Shown here piece after piece: positions 47,880 to 58,543 of a stretch of DNA of 64,000 nt (positions are counted from its first letter, which is position 1; each line of letters starts with the position of its first letter). The stretch covers positions 1,766,005-1,830,004 of the forward strand of contig JBCFYV010000012.1 in NCBI GenBank assembly GCA_039000515.1, read 5' to 3'. The notes beneath the pieces were generated by a model, which was not told where the DNA came from, did not search any database, and saw only the letters and a program-made list of their open reading frames with translations. This DNA is from Timema cristinae. Taxonomy: Eukaryota; Arthropoda; Insecta; Phasmatodea; Timematidae. The translations under genes were made by a program, and so were the position numbers.

Positions 47880-50800
47880 TAAAAAAAAAAAACCTAGGCA
47901 AAGTTCAGACATTTATTAGCTTAGTACAGTAAAGTTCAACCATAAACATACAGACCATTAATTACATTGGCTAAATTGCTTAGTTAGTGACTGGATTACT
48001 AATATATTTTTTCAGAATTAAACATAGAACTATATCAAACTAAGCAAAGTTCAGTCATTTATTAGCTTAGTACCGCAAAGTTCAACCATAAACATACAGT
48101 GCATTAATTACATTGGGTAAATTGCTTAGTTAGTGACTGGATTACTAATATATTTTTTCAGAATTAAACATAGAACTATATCAAGTCCCTCTACATTCAT
48201 CCCGACAAGCAGTAGCTTTTTTTACATCAGAGCGGTTCATATTTGAATACCGAGCAATTGTGCAATTTTTTAATTATTAGCCAAAGTTCAAAAAATCTTA
48301 ATCACCTTTAAATGAGACTGGATTATGACGGAGCTAACAATATTTTTCTAAAACACAGGCAAGTTCATCATTTATAGCTTAGTACAGCTAAAGTCAACAT
48401 AATACAGTCATAATTACATGCTAAATTGCATAGTTGTGAATTACTAATTATGTTTTCAAATAACCTTAGAACATATCAAGTCCTTCATTGAATATTGAAT
48501 AAGCAAAGTTCAAACATCCTCTTAAACAAGTTTGACCATTAATTACCTTAAAACAAACAGTACTTCATTTGAATTTTGAATTACAATTAAAACCTATTAC
48601 ATTATGAATTACCTTAAAATGTAACAAGAGATTGGTTAAATACATTTTAAACATCATATCCTAAAGTAGATGTAAAATTCATGTTAGATTTAAAATTAAT
48701 AGACCAATATGTACAAAAGTACAAAATCTTAATCACCTTTAAATGGGACTGGATTATGACGGAGCTAACAATATTTTTTCTAAAACACAGACAAAGTTCT
48801 ATCATTTATCGGCTTAGTACGTTAAAGTTCGATATTAATTACCTTAAAAAACATACGTCCATTAATTACATTAGCCAAAGTTCGAACGGTCTTAATCACC
48901 TTTTCATTAATTCTTTTACAAGATTCATACATTTAAAAAGTTCAAAGTTCAACCATAAACATACAGTGCATTAATTACATGGCTAAATTGCTTAGTTAGT
49001 GACTGGATTACTAATATATTTTTCAGAATTAAACATAGAACTATATCAAGTCCCTCTACATTCATCCCGACAAGCAGTAGCTTTTTTTACATCAGAGCGG
49101 TTCATATTTGAATACGAGCAATTGTGCAATTTTTTAATTATTAGCCAAAGTTCAAAAAATCTTAATCGTCTTTAAATGAGACTGGATTATGGCGGAGCTA
49201 ACAATATTTTTCTAAAACACAGGCAAAGTTCTATCATTTATTGACTTAGCACGTCAAAGTTCAATCATTAATTACTTAAAAAAAACATACAGTCCATTAA
49301 TTACATTAGCCAAAGTTCAAACGATCTTAATCACCTTTTCATTAATTCTTTTACAAGATTCATACATTTAAAAAAGTTAATTACATTACGAAGTTCAACC
49401 ATTAATTACCTTAAAAATTCATCTGAATATTGAATTAAGCAAAGTTCAAACAATCTTCCTTAAAAACAAAGTTTGACCATTAATTGCCTTAAAAACAAAC
49501 AGTTACTTCATTTGAATATTGAATTAGCCAAAGTTCAAATAACCTTAATTACCATTAAATGAATTACCTTTAAATGAGGATGTAACAAGGAGATTGGTTA
49601 AATACACTCTCTTCAACTCCTCACCTAGTAGAATCGTAAAAGTTCTGCATGTGTAGATTTAAACCATTCCTAAATCAGTTACTTCATTGAATATTGAATT
49701 AGCCAAAGTTCAAAAATCTTAATCACCTTTAAATGGGACTGGATTATGACGGAGCTAACAATATTTTTTCTAAAACACAGACAAAGTTCTATCATTTATC
49801 GGCTTAGTACGTTAAAGTTCGATATTAATTACCTTAAAAAAACATACAGTCCATTAATTACATTAGCCAAAGTTCGAACGGTCTTAATCACCTTTTCATT
49901 AATTCTTTTACAAGATTCATACATTTAAAAAAGTTCAAAGTTCAACCATAAACATACAGTGCATTAATTACATTGCTAAATTGCTTAGTTAGTGACTGGA
50001 TTACTAATATATTTTTTCAGAATTAAACATAGAACTATATCAAGTCCCTCTACATTCATCCCGACAAGCAGTAGCTTTTTTTACATCAGAGCGGTTCATA
50101 TTTGAATACCGAGCAATTGTGCAATTTTTTAATTATTAGCCAAAGTTCAAAAAATCTTAATCGTCTTTAAATGAGACTGGATTATGGCGAGCTAACAATA
50201 TTTTTCTAAAACACAGGCAAAGTTCTATCATTTATTGACTTAGCACGTCAAAGTTCAATCATTAATTACCTTAAAAAACATCTAGTCCATTAATTACATT
50301 AGCCAAAGTTCAAACGATCTTAATCACCTTTTCATTAATTCTTTTACAAGATTCATACATTTAAAAAAGTTAATTACATTACGAAGTTCAACCATTAATT
50401 ACCTTAAAAATTCATCTGAATATTGAATTAAGCAAAGTTCAAACAATCTTCCTTAAAAACAAAGTTTGACCATTAATTGCCTTAAAAAACAAACAGTTAC
50501 TTCATTTGAATATTGAATTAGCCAAAGTTCAAATAACCTTAATTACCATTAAATGAATTACCTTTAAATGAGGATGTAACAAGGAGATTGGTTAAATACA
50601 CTCTCTTCAACTCCTCACCTAGTAGAATCGTAAAAGTTCTGCATGTGTAGATTTAAACCATTCCTAAATCAGTTACTTCATTTGAATATTGAATTAGCCA
50701 AAGTTCAAAAAATCTTAATCACCTTTAAATGGGACTGGATTATGACGGAGCTAACAATATTTTTTCTAAAACACAGACAAAGTTTATCATTTATCGGCTT

Positions 50801-51445
50801 AGTACGCTAAAGTTCGATCATTAATTACCTTAAAAAAACAACATACAGTCCATTAATTACATTAGCCAAAGTTCGAATGGTCTTAATCACCTTTTCATTA
50901 ATTCTTTTACAAGATTCATACATTTAAAAAAGTTAATTACATTACGAAGTTCAGCCATTAATTACCTTAAAAAATTCATCTGAATATTGAATTAAGCAAA
51001 GTTCAAACAATCTTCCTTAAACACAAAGTTCGACCATTAATTACCTTAAAAACAAAAAGTTACTTCATTTGAATATTGAATTACCATTAAATGAATTACC
51101 TTTAAATGAGGATGTAACAAGGAGATTGGTTAAATACACTCTCTTCAACTCCTCACCTAGTAGAATCGTAAAAGTTCTGCATGTGTAGATTTAAACCATT
51201 CCTAAATCAGTTACTTCATTTGAATATTGAATTAACTAATGTTCGAACAATGTTTAAATGAGGCAGGATTATGAAGAAGTTAACAATATCGGATTAGTCT
51301 AATTAATTACCTTTTCATTAATTCTTTTACAAGATTCATACATTTAAAGTGTTAATTACATTACCTTAAAAAACACAAAGTCCATTAATTACTTTTTTAA
51401 TCAAAGTTCAAACAATCTTAATTAATTACCTTAAAATTGGTTAAA
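47880..51445. repeat. ~1-kb-period tandem array in element 2 core
   Basis: Landmark 'ggattatgacggagctaaca' occurs at about 48325 (diverged), 48748, 49742 and 50737, giving a ~995-base period. Short sub-repeats such as 'gccaaagttcaaa', 'cattaattaccttaaaa' and 'tacttcatttgaatattgaa' recur within each unit. Each full unit also contains a ~75-base block ('ctcctcacctagtagaatcg' + 'aaagttctgcatgtgtag') that matches the 3' end of the adjacent DVQG gene at 51447-51520. Small frames here (48681, 49746) are repeat artefacts. Confidence 0.9.
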
Positions 51446-51467
51446 TACACTCTCTTCAACTCCTCTC

Positions 51468-51983
51468 CTAGTCGGATCGTAAAAGTTCTGCATGGGTAGA
51501 TTTAAACCATTCTTTAAGTAGTAGAACATTTTCCGTAGCACAAGAATAGAAGCTAGCGTAATGAGTAGCGCACTTGTTCGCGTTGTACAGTTTTTTTAGC
51601 TTTCTCAGGGAAGGACATCCAAGTTCGCCTAACTCAAAAAACTCATACTTGTCTGTATCGGAACCTATGAGTTTCTCTAGCCGAGTTAACTTCTCCGCTC
51701 CTTTGATATAGATCGATACTCGCGAGCCGTACCGTTCTAGATGGGGGATTATGGTAGAACGTAGATTCGCGTATGGTATATCACCCTCACTCCAAGATAG
51801 TCCATGATGACGAGTTCTTACCCACTCTATATTTTCCATAGTTGAAACAGAGAAGTTATCCAACTTACACTACGGAAGAAACTTATAGTTGATTTCCTCG
51901 AAATGTTCAAAATGTAAAACACTCACCTCTTTGAAAACGAATGATATTTCTTCACCCGAATATCCTTGCACATCGATCAACAT
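51468..51983 (-). pseudogene. DVQG-family gene of element 2, one in-frame stop
   Basis: The reading frame runs from an ATG at 51983 to a stop at 51468, the same length and boxes as the gene at 5868: opening 'LIDVQGY', 'HHGLSW', 'IYIKG', 'LGCPSL' and 'SCATEN'. It is clearly the closest relative of that gene in the window. A TAG at 51870-51872 interrupts it about 38 codons in, next to a spot where the 5868 gene has a short Pro-rich stretch, so a small local change made the stop. The downstream 131 codons stay open. Its 3' end seeded the adjacent tandem array. This is the only recognisable gene cargo of element 2. Confidence 0.78.
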
Positions 51984-52000
51984 AGCGACACGCTCTGAAG

Positions 52001-52430
52001 CTACTGTTTGCCTGGATGAATGCAGATGAGCCCGCCTAGAAGTTCAGATCTATATATATTGTTCATCTCACGCAGATGTTCTCGTGTGAAGCGGGATAGC
52101 AGCGGGAGGAGAGGAGGAAGCTTATAATCAAGATTCTCTACCCAACCCTCCTGCAGGGTCATAGGCTCTCCGCGCGCTCCGGTGATTAGAATCGAGGTAT
52201 TCTTAAATAACTCCAGCCTAGCATGAAGAGACACCATTCTCAATCATGGGTCAGGTGTTGAGGAGGTCTGTTTTTTTCCTAGACTTCGCTTCAAAAAAGA
52301 TCAAGGGGTTCACGGGGATATAATTCAGGAGCTGATCCCTCCCCTCCCACGAAGACTCGTGCAGGACAACGGTATTCTTCGTCAAGAAACCGCACAGCTG
52401 TGTTTTGGGGTAATAAAGGGTAGAACTATG
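52001..52430 (-). pseudogene. Unrecognised minus-strand gene fragments
   Basis: Two open stretches lie head to tail on the minus strand. The first (about 52430 to 52253) lacks an ATG and reads with 'FLTKNTVVLHESSWEGRDQL'-like content. The second (52001-52243, 80 codons) includes 'ARGEPMTLQEGW' and 'RFTREHLREMNNIYR'. The composition is balanced and non-repetitive, unlike the TIRs, so a broken real gene is plausible. It lies just upstream of the DVQG pseudogene in the same orientation. The family is not recognised. Confidence 0.4.
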
Positions 52431-52773
52431 ATAATGTGCTAAGGGAAGCTAGCAGGTGCAGGTGAACCGGGACGTACGCTTCCCAGAGAGAGAAACTCTC
52501 CGACCCCCTGGGGGAGGAGAGAGAGAACCGTCCGAGGATTGAAGTCAATGATTAACCCTCCTACAAAGTACACAGATCTAGACCCTCAATGTGATTCTAA
52601 GCATGTCACTTGGAAAGAAATTTATGTTCTAATACCTCGACTGTTATGGTTATATACGGCTCTTTCAAGAGCAGCTGTGCACCGCAGTCACTAGGTCAAG
52701 CCCCCCACTACACACTTTACCGTGTGGGACACCTTATAACCCTACCCATGGGGTCTAAACACTACGTCACGAT
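52431..52773. other. Right edge of element 2 core
   Basis: This is non-repetitive sequence of moderate GC content. A 73-codon plus frame (52610-52831) runs into the TIR and is not supported. Confidence 0.4.
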
Positions 52774-53969
52774 GCGAGAGATAACCCTCCACCCGGGTGT
52801 TCCATACCGAAAAAAAAAACTAATACTTTGAGAGAGAGAGATATACTTGTCATATCCAGGTTGTTTCCTGTGATCTAGGGATTGAACCCGGGACCTCTAG
52901 ATCTGTAGCCTGTTCCGTTAGGTTGTTTCCTGTGATCTCGGGACCTCTAGATCAATAGCCTGTTCCGTTAGGTTGTTTCCTGTGAACTCGGGACCTCTAG
53001 ATCAATAGCCTGTTCCATTAGATCGTTTCCTGCGATCTACACGACAGTACCGAGGATTGAACCCTGGACATCTAGATCTGTAGCCTGTTCCATTAGCTCG
53101 TTTCCTCCTGAAAACAATTCAATGTTTACTCCCTCCGCATGAATGAGCGTATCTGTATCTAAATTCTACCATATTAGTTTCGAGTACAATTATCCTGGGA
53201 AGCAAGGTTCGAACCTCGTATTGTTAATTAATGAAGTAAACAATTCCTTTTTAAACTCATTAACCTGAAAACAATTCATTGATTAAGTACGGTTATCCTA
53301 ACACATATGCTCACATATACACACACACATTCAAGATAGAGATAGGGTGTAACTATTCACATTTAACCTGAAAACAATTCATTGATTAAGTACGGTTATC
53401 CTAACACACCTGACCATCAGGGATTGAGGGAGATAGGAATTGGGAAGTGAACCCGCATTTGCTGGATACTTCGAGACCTGTGAGAGGGAGAATATACTTG
53501 TCATATCCTGGGAAGTGAACCCACATTTGCTGGATAGTTCGAGACCCGGTGCGAGAGATAACCCCTCCACCCGGATGTTCCATACCGAAATAATACTCGT
53601 CATATCCTTAATTCCCAGGGTTTTAGACCGTGTAGGAATTGGGAAGGTTTAATTAGAGGTAGAGTGGGTACTTGTCATATCCCGGGTTCGAGACCCGTGA
53701 AAAGACTAAGACTTTGAGAGAGGGAGAGATATACTTGTCATATCCTTAATTCCCAGGTTTAGAGACCCTTGATGAGAGAGAGGGAGAACCCGGACTCATC
53801 ACCTCTCTCTGTCATCCGTGATAAGGCACGTAACGTGGTGAAAATAATACTTGCTACGGTAGGTACGATAATTTAGTATTTCCATTCATCAAAATATCAC
53901 ATTCCTGCTGCGATTGTATTATCTAACTGTCCATCATAAAAATACTCACGGACCGCCTAGTACTACCAA

Positions 53970-56360
53970 CAGATGGGTCTTCATGTCTCAATCTGGATCT
54001 TCATGTCTCAATCTGGGTCTCCATATCTCAAACTGGATCTTCATGTCCCAATCTTAGTCTTCATGTCTCAAACTAGATCTTCATGTCTCAAACTAGATCT
54101 TCATGTCTCAATGGGGCTCTCCATGTCTCAAACTAGATCTTCATGTCTCAATCAGGATCTTCATGTCTCAAACTGGATCTCCATGTCTCAAACTGGGTCT
54201 TCATGTCTCAATCTGGGTCTCCATTTCTCAAACTGGATCTTCACGTCTCAATCTGGATCTTCATGTCTCAATCTGGGTCTCCATGTATCAAACTGGATCT
54301 TCATGTCTCAATCTGGGTCTCCATGTATCAAAATGGATCTTCATGTCTCAATCTGGATCTTCATGTCTCAATCTGGGTCTCCATGTCTCAATGGGGAGGG
54401 TCTTCATGTCTCAATCTTAGTCTTCATGTCTCAAACTAGGCCTTCGTGTCTCAATCTGGGTCTCCATGTCTCACTCTGGCTCTTCTCGTGTCTCAATCTG
54501 GGTCTCCATGTCTCACTCTGGCTCTTCATGTCTCAATCTGGCTCTTCATGTCTCAATCTTGGTCTCCATGTTTCAATCTGGGTCTCCATGTCTCAATCAG
54601 GGTCTTCATATCTCACTCTGGGTCTCCATGTCTCAATGTGAGGGTCTTAATGTTTCTATCTGGGTCTCCATGTCTCAATCTGGATCTTCATGTCTCAATC
54701 TGGGTCTCCATGTCTCAATGGGGGTCTCCATGTCTCAAACTAGATCTTCATGTCTCAATCAGGATCTTCATGTCTCAATGGAGGTCCTCATGTCACAAAC
54801 TGGGTCTTCATGTTTAAAACTGGGACTTCATGTTTCAAACTGGATCTCCATGTCTCACTCTGGGTCTCCATGTTTCAATCTGGGCCTCCATGTCTCAATC
54901 TGGTTCTCCATGTATCAATCTGGATCTTCATGTCTCAATCTGGATCTTCATGTCTCAAACTAGGTCCCCATGTCTCAATCTCAGTCTCCATGTCTCAATC
55001 TCGGTCTCCATGTCTCAATCAGAATCTTCATGTCTCAATCTGGTCTCCATGTATCAAACTGGATCTTCATGTCTTAATCTGGATCTCCATGTCTCACTCC
55101 GGGTCTCCATGTCTCACTCAGAATCTTCATGTCTCCATGCCTCAATCAGAATCTTCTTGTCTCAATCTGGGCCTCCATTTCTCAATCTGCGTCTTCATGT
55201 TTCAATCTGGGTCTCCATGTCTCAATGGGAGTCTTCATGTCTCAATCTGGATCTTCATGTCTCAATCTGGGTCTCCATGTCTCAATCTGGATCTTCTTGT
55301 CTCAATCTGGGTCTCCATGTCTCAATCTGGATCTTCATGCCTCAATGGGAGTCTTCATGTCTCAATCTGGGTCTTCATGTTTCAATCTGGATCTTCATGT
55401 CTCAATGGGAGTCTTCATGTCTCAATCTGGGTCTCCATGTCTCAAACTGAATCTTCACGTCTCAAACTGGATCTCCATGTCTCAATCTGGGTCTTCATGT
55501 CTCACTCTGGGTCTCCATGTCTCAATGGGGGTCTTCATGTCTCAAACTGTATCTTCATATCTCAATCTGGATCTTCATGTCTCAATCTGGGTCTCCATGT
55601 CTCAATCTGGCTCTTCATGTCTCAATCTTGCTCTCCATGTTTCAATGTCGGTCTCCATATCTCAATCTGGGTCTCCATGTCTCAATCAGGATCTTCATGT
55701 CTCAATCTGGGTCTCCATGTCTCAAACATGATCTTCATGTCTCAATCTGGGTCTTCATGTCTCAATCTGGGTCTCCATGTCCCAATCTGGTTCTCCATGT
55801 ATCAAACTGGATCTTCATGTCTCAATCTGGATCTTCATGTCTCAAACTAGGTCTCCATGTCTCAATGGGAGTCTTCATGTCTCAATCTGGGTCTCCATGT
55901 CTCAATCTGCCTCTTCATGTCTCAATCTTGTTCTCCATGTTTCAATATTGGTCTCCATATCTCAATCTGGATCTTCAGGTCTCAAACTGGATCTTCATGT
56001 CTCAATGGGAGTCTTCATGTTTCAATCTTAGTCTTCATGTCTCAATCTGGATCTTCATGTCTCAATCTGGGTCTTCATGTCTCAATCTGGTTCTCCATGT
56101 ATCAAACTGGATCTTCATGTCTCAAACTAGGTCTTCATGTCTCAATCTGGATCTTCATGCCTCAATCTGGATCTTCATGTCTCAATGGGAGTCTTCATGT
56201 CTCAATCTGGATCTTCATGTCTCAATCTGGGTCTCCATGTCTCAATGGGGCTCTTCATATTTCAATCTGGTTCTCCATGTATCAAACTGGATCTTCATAT
56301 CTCAAACTAGGTCTCCATGTCTCAATCTGGGTCTCCATGTATCAAACTGGATCTTCATAG
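53970..56360. repeat. 20-bp satellite, right TIR
   Basis: Inverted copy of the array at 43190-45820, unit 'caatctggatcttcatgtct'. The plus strand is stop-poor in all frames. The order of variant units matches the left array over long stretches, with a few blocks missing. Confidence 0.95.
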
Positions 56361-56684
56361 GCGCTACTAGACTGCCGATGATGTGGAGATCTGGGGTGTA
56401 CTGAAGGTGAATTTCAACTTTTTCTAACCCCTAACCTCCCAGTCCCATGAACAAGCATACTACCCTCGGTTGGGTGTACTGAATTTGGTTTTCACGTGAA
56501 TGCGGGTATAGCATTGATTCTATCCCCCAACCTCCGAATGTAGAGGGTATTAAGCTAATAAATGACTGAACTTTGCTGTACTAAGCTAATAAATGACTGA
56601 ACTTTGTGTTTTTTTTAAGCTGTCAGCATACTACCCAGGATCCCAATCCATGATACATTTTACTACCATTTCGAGAATAGAATA

Positions 56685-56955
56685 CACATACACATACACC
56701 TACACCTACACCTACACATACACCTACACCTACACCTACACATACACATACATACACACATACGCACATACACACGAGGTGAATAATACTTGTCATATCT
56801 TGACCGTCAGGGTTTGAGGGAGATAGGAATTGGGAGGTGAAGCTGCATTAGAGTGCTTGTATCCAATCTGATCCTACTTCATATTGTAAGAGTGCTTATC
56901 TTCAATCTGATTCTACTTCATATTGTAAGAGTGCTTGTCTTCAATCTGGTCCAGA
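56685..56955. repeat. (ACACMT)n microsatellite and 39-bp repeats, right TIR
   Basis: Mirror of 42628-42900: a run of 'acacctacacatac' followed by three 'cttcatattgtaagagtgct' units. Confidence 0.8.
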
Positions 56956-58145
56956 CTTCATACTGTTATCCTATGATCTACATTATAGATATGAGGATTG
57001 AACCTGGGACCTATGGATCTGTAGCCCGTCCCATTAGGTTGTTTCCTGTGATCTAGGGATTGAACCCGGGGCATCTAGATCAGTAGCCTGTTCCATTAGG
57101 TTGTTTCCTATGATCTAGGGATTGAACCCGGGACATCTAGATCAGTTGCCTGTTCCGTTATGTTGTTTCCTGTGATCTAGGGATTGAACCTAGGACCTAT
57201 GGATCTGTAGCCTGTTCCATTAGGTTGTTTCCTGTGATCTAGGGATTGAACCTAGGACCTCTAGATCAGTAGCCTGTTCCATTAGGTTGTTTCCTGTGAT
57301 CTAGGGATTGAACCCGGGACGTCTAGATCAGTTGCCTGTTCCATTAGGTTGTTTCCTGTGATCTAGGGATTGAACCCGGGACATCTAGATCAGTAGCCTG
57401 TTCCATTAGGTTGTTTCCTATGATCTACATTATAGATATGAGGATTGAACCCGGGACATCTAGATCAGTAGCCTGTTCCATTAGGTTGTTTCCTATGATC
57501 TACATTATAGATATGAGGATTGAACCCGGGACATCTAGATCAGTAGCCTGTTCCATTAGGTTGTTTCCTATGATCTACATTATAGATATGAGGATTGAAC
57601 CCGGGACATCTAGATCAGTAGCCTGTTCCATTAGGTTGTTTCCTATGATCTAGGGATTGAACCCGGGACATCTAGATCAGTTGCCTGTTCCATTAGGTTG
57701 TTTCCTATGATCTAGGGATTGAACCCGGGACATCTAGATCAGTAGCCTGTTCCATTAGGTTGTTTCCTATGATCTACATTATAGATATGAGGATTGAACC
57801 CGGGACGTGTAGATCAGTTGCCTGTTCCATTAGGTTGTTTCCTATGATCTAGGGATTGAACCCGGGACATCTAGATCAGTAGCCTGTTCCGTTAGGTTGT
57901 TTCCTATGATCTAGGGATTGAACCCGGGACGTCTAGATCAGTTGCCTGTTCCGTTAGGTTGTTTCCTATGATCTAGGGATTGAACCCGGGACGTCTAGAT
58001 CAGTAGCCTGTTCCATTAGGTTGTTTCCTGTGATCTAGGGATTGAACCCGGGACATCTAGATCAGTAGCCTGTTCCATTAGGTTGTTTCCTATGATCTAA
58101 GGATTGAACCCGGGACATCTAGATCAGTAGCCTGTTCCGGAGACG
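56956..58145. repeat. 62-66 bp tRNA-like satellite, right TIR
   Basis: Inverted copy of the array at 41420-42605, with the B-box sequence now on the minus strand ('ggattgaacccgggacatct'). Confidence 0.92.
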
Positions 58146-58537
58146 ACCTGAACCCGCATTTGCGGAGAGAGAGAGAGAGGGAGAGAAAACCCTGTTCCCC
58201 GTATGCTAGTCTCCCCCGCCCCCCCTCTCAGCCATCCCTAGCCCTGCAGGGGCTTGCATCCCAGTCGTGTCCTCTGCCCCCTCCCCCTCCACCCAAGTCC
58301 CCCATCCACCAACCCTCTCAATTATGCTAATGAGTCACAGAACCCTCCCTTCAGGAAAACACACCATCATGTCTCTCTGACATCACCCCCACCTCCCCCT
58401 GCCATCTCAGGATCCCCACCTCACATCGAGGGCTCCAACCCTCCACATCCTCCTCCCACATGTCTATCCTGTCATCTCAGAATCCATAAAAAACAGGATT
58501 AATGACGGTGCCGCCGTATTCTCATTTTCCCCTTACT

Positions 58538-58543
58538 GACGTC
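58538..58543. repeat. Target site duplication (right), element 2
   Basis: GACGTC directly after the ACT terminus, matching 41018-41023. Confidence 0.85.

Larger units (their letters stand above)
41024..58537. mobile_element. Element 2: Polinton-type element nested in a polymerase gene
   Basis: It is 17,514 bases long, with ends AGTAAGGGGAAAATGAG and the exact reverse complement, flanked by 6-bp GACGTC. Removing it would rejoin the interrupted frame of the host gene without a shift, apart from one copy of the duplication. The TIRs of about 6.0 and 5.8 kb are far longer than usual and are mainly satellites. The core (47044-52773) has a tandem array, a DVQG pseudogene and unassigned minus-strand frames. 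No polymerase, integrase or ATPase gene is inside. As with element 1, it must have been mobilised by proteins made elsewhere. Confidence 0.88.
52774..58537 (-). repeat. Right TIR of element 2 (~5.8 kb)
   Basis: This is the reverse complement of 41024-47043 with the same order of blocks. It is about 250 bases shorter, mostly because its 20-bp array is shorter. It ends 'ccccttact' directly before GACGTC. Confidence 0.9.

Noticed and set aside
41024..58537. Reading the large inverted repeat as a simple assembly artefact
   Set aside because: The arms differ in array length and in scattered bases, the ends are exact AGT/ACT, and a 6-bp duplication with matching host reading frame flanks them; an artefact would not give this.
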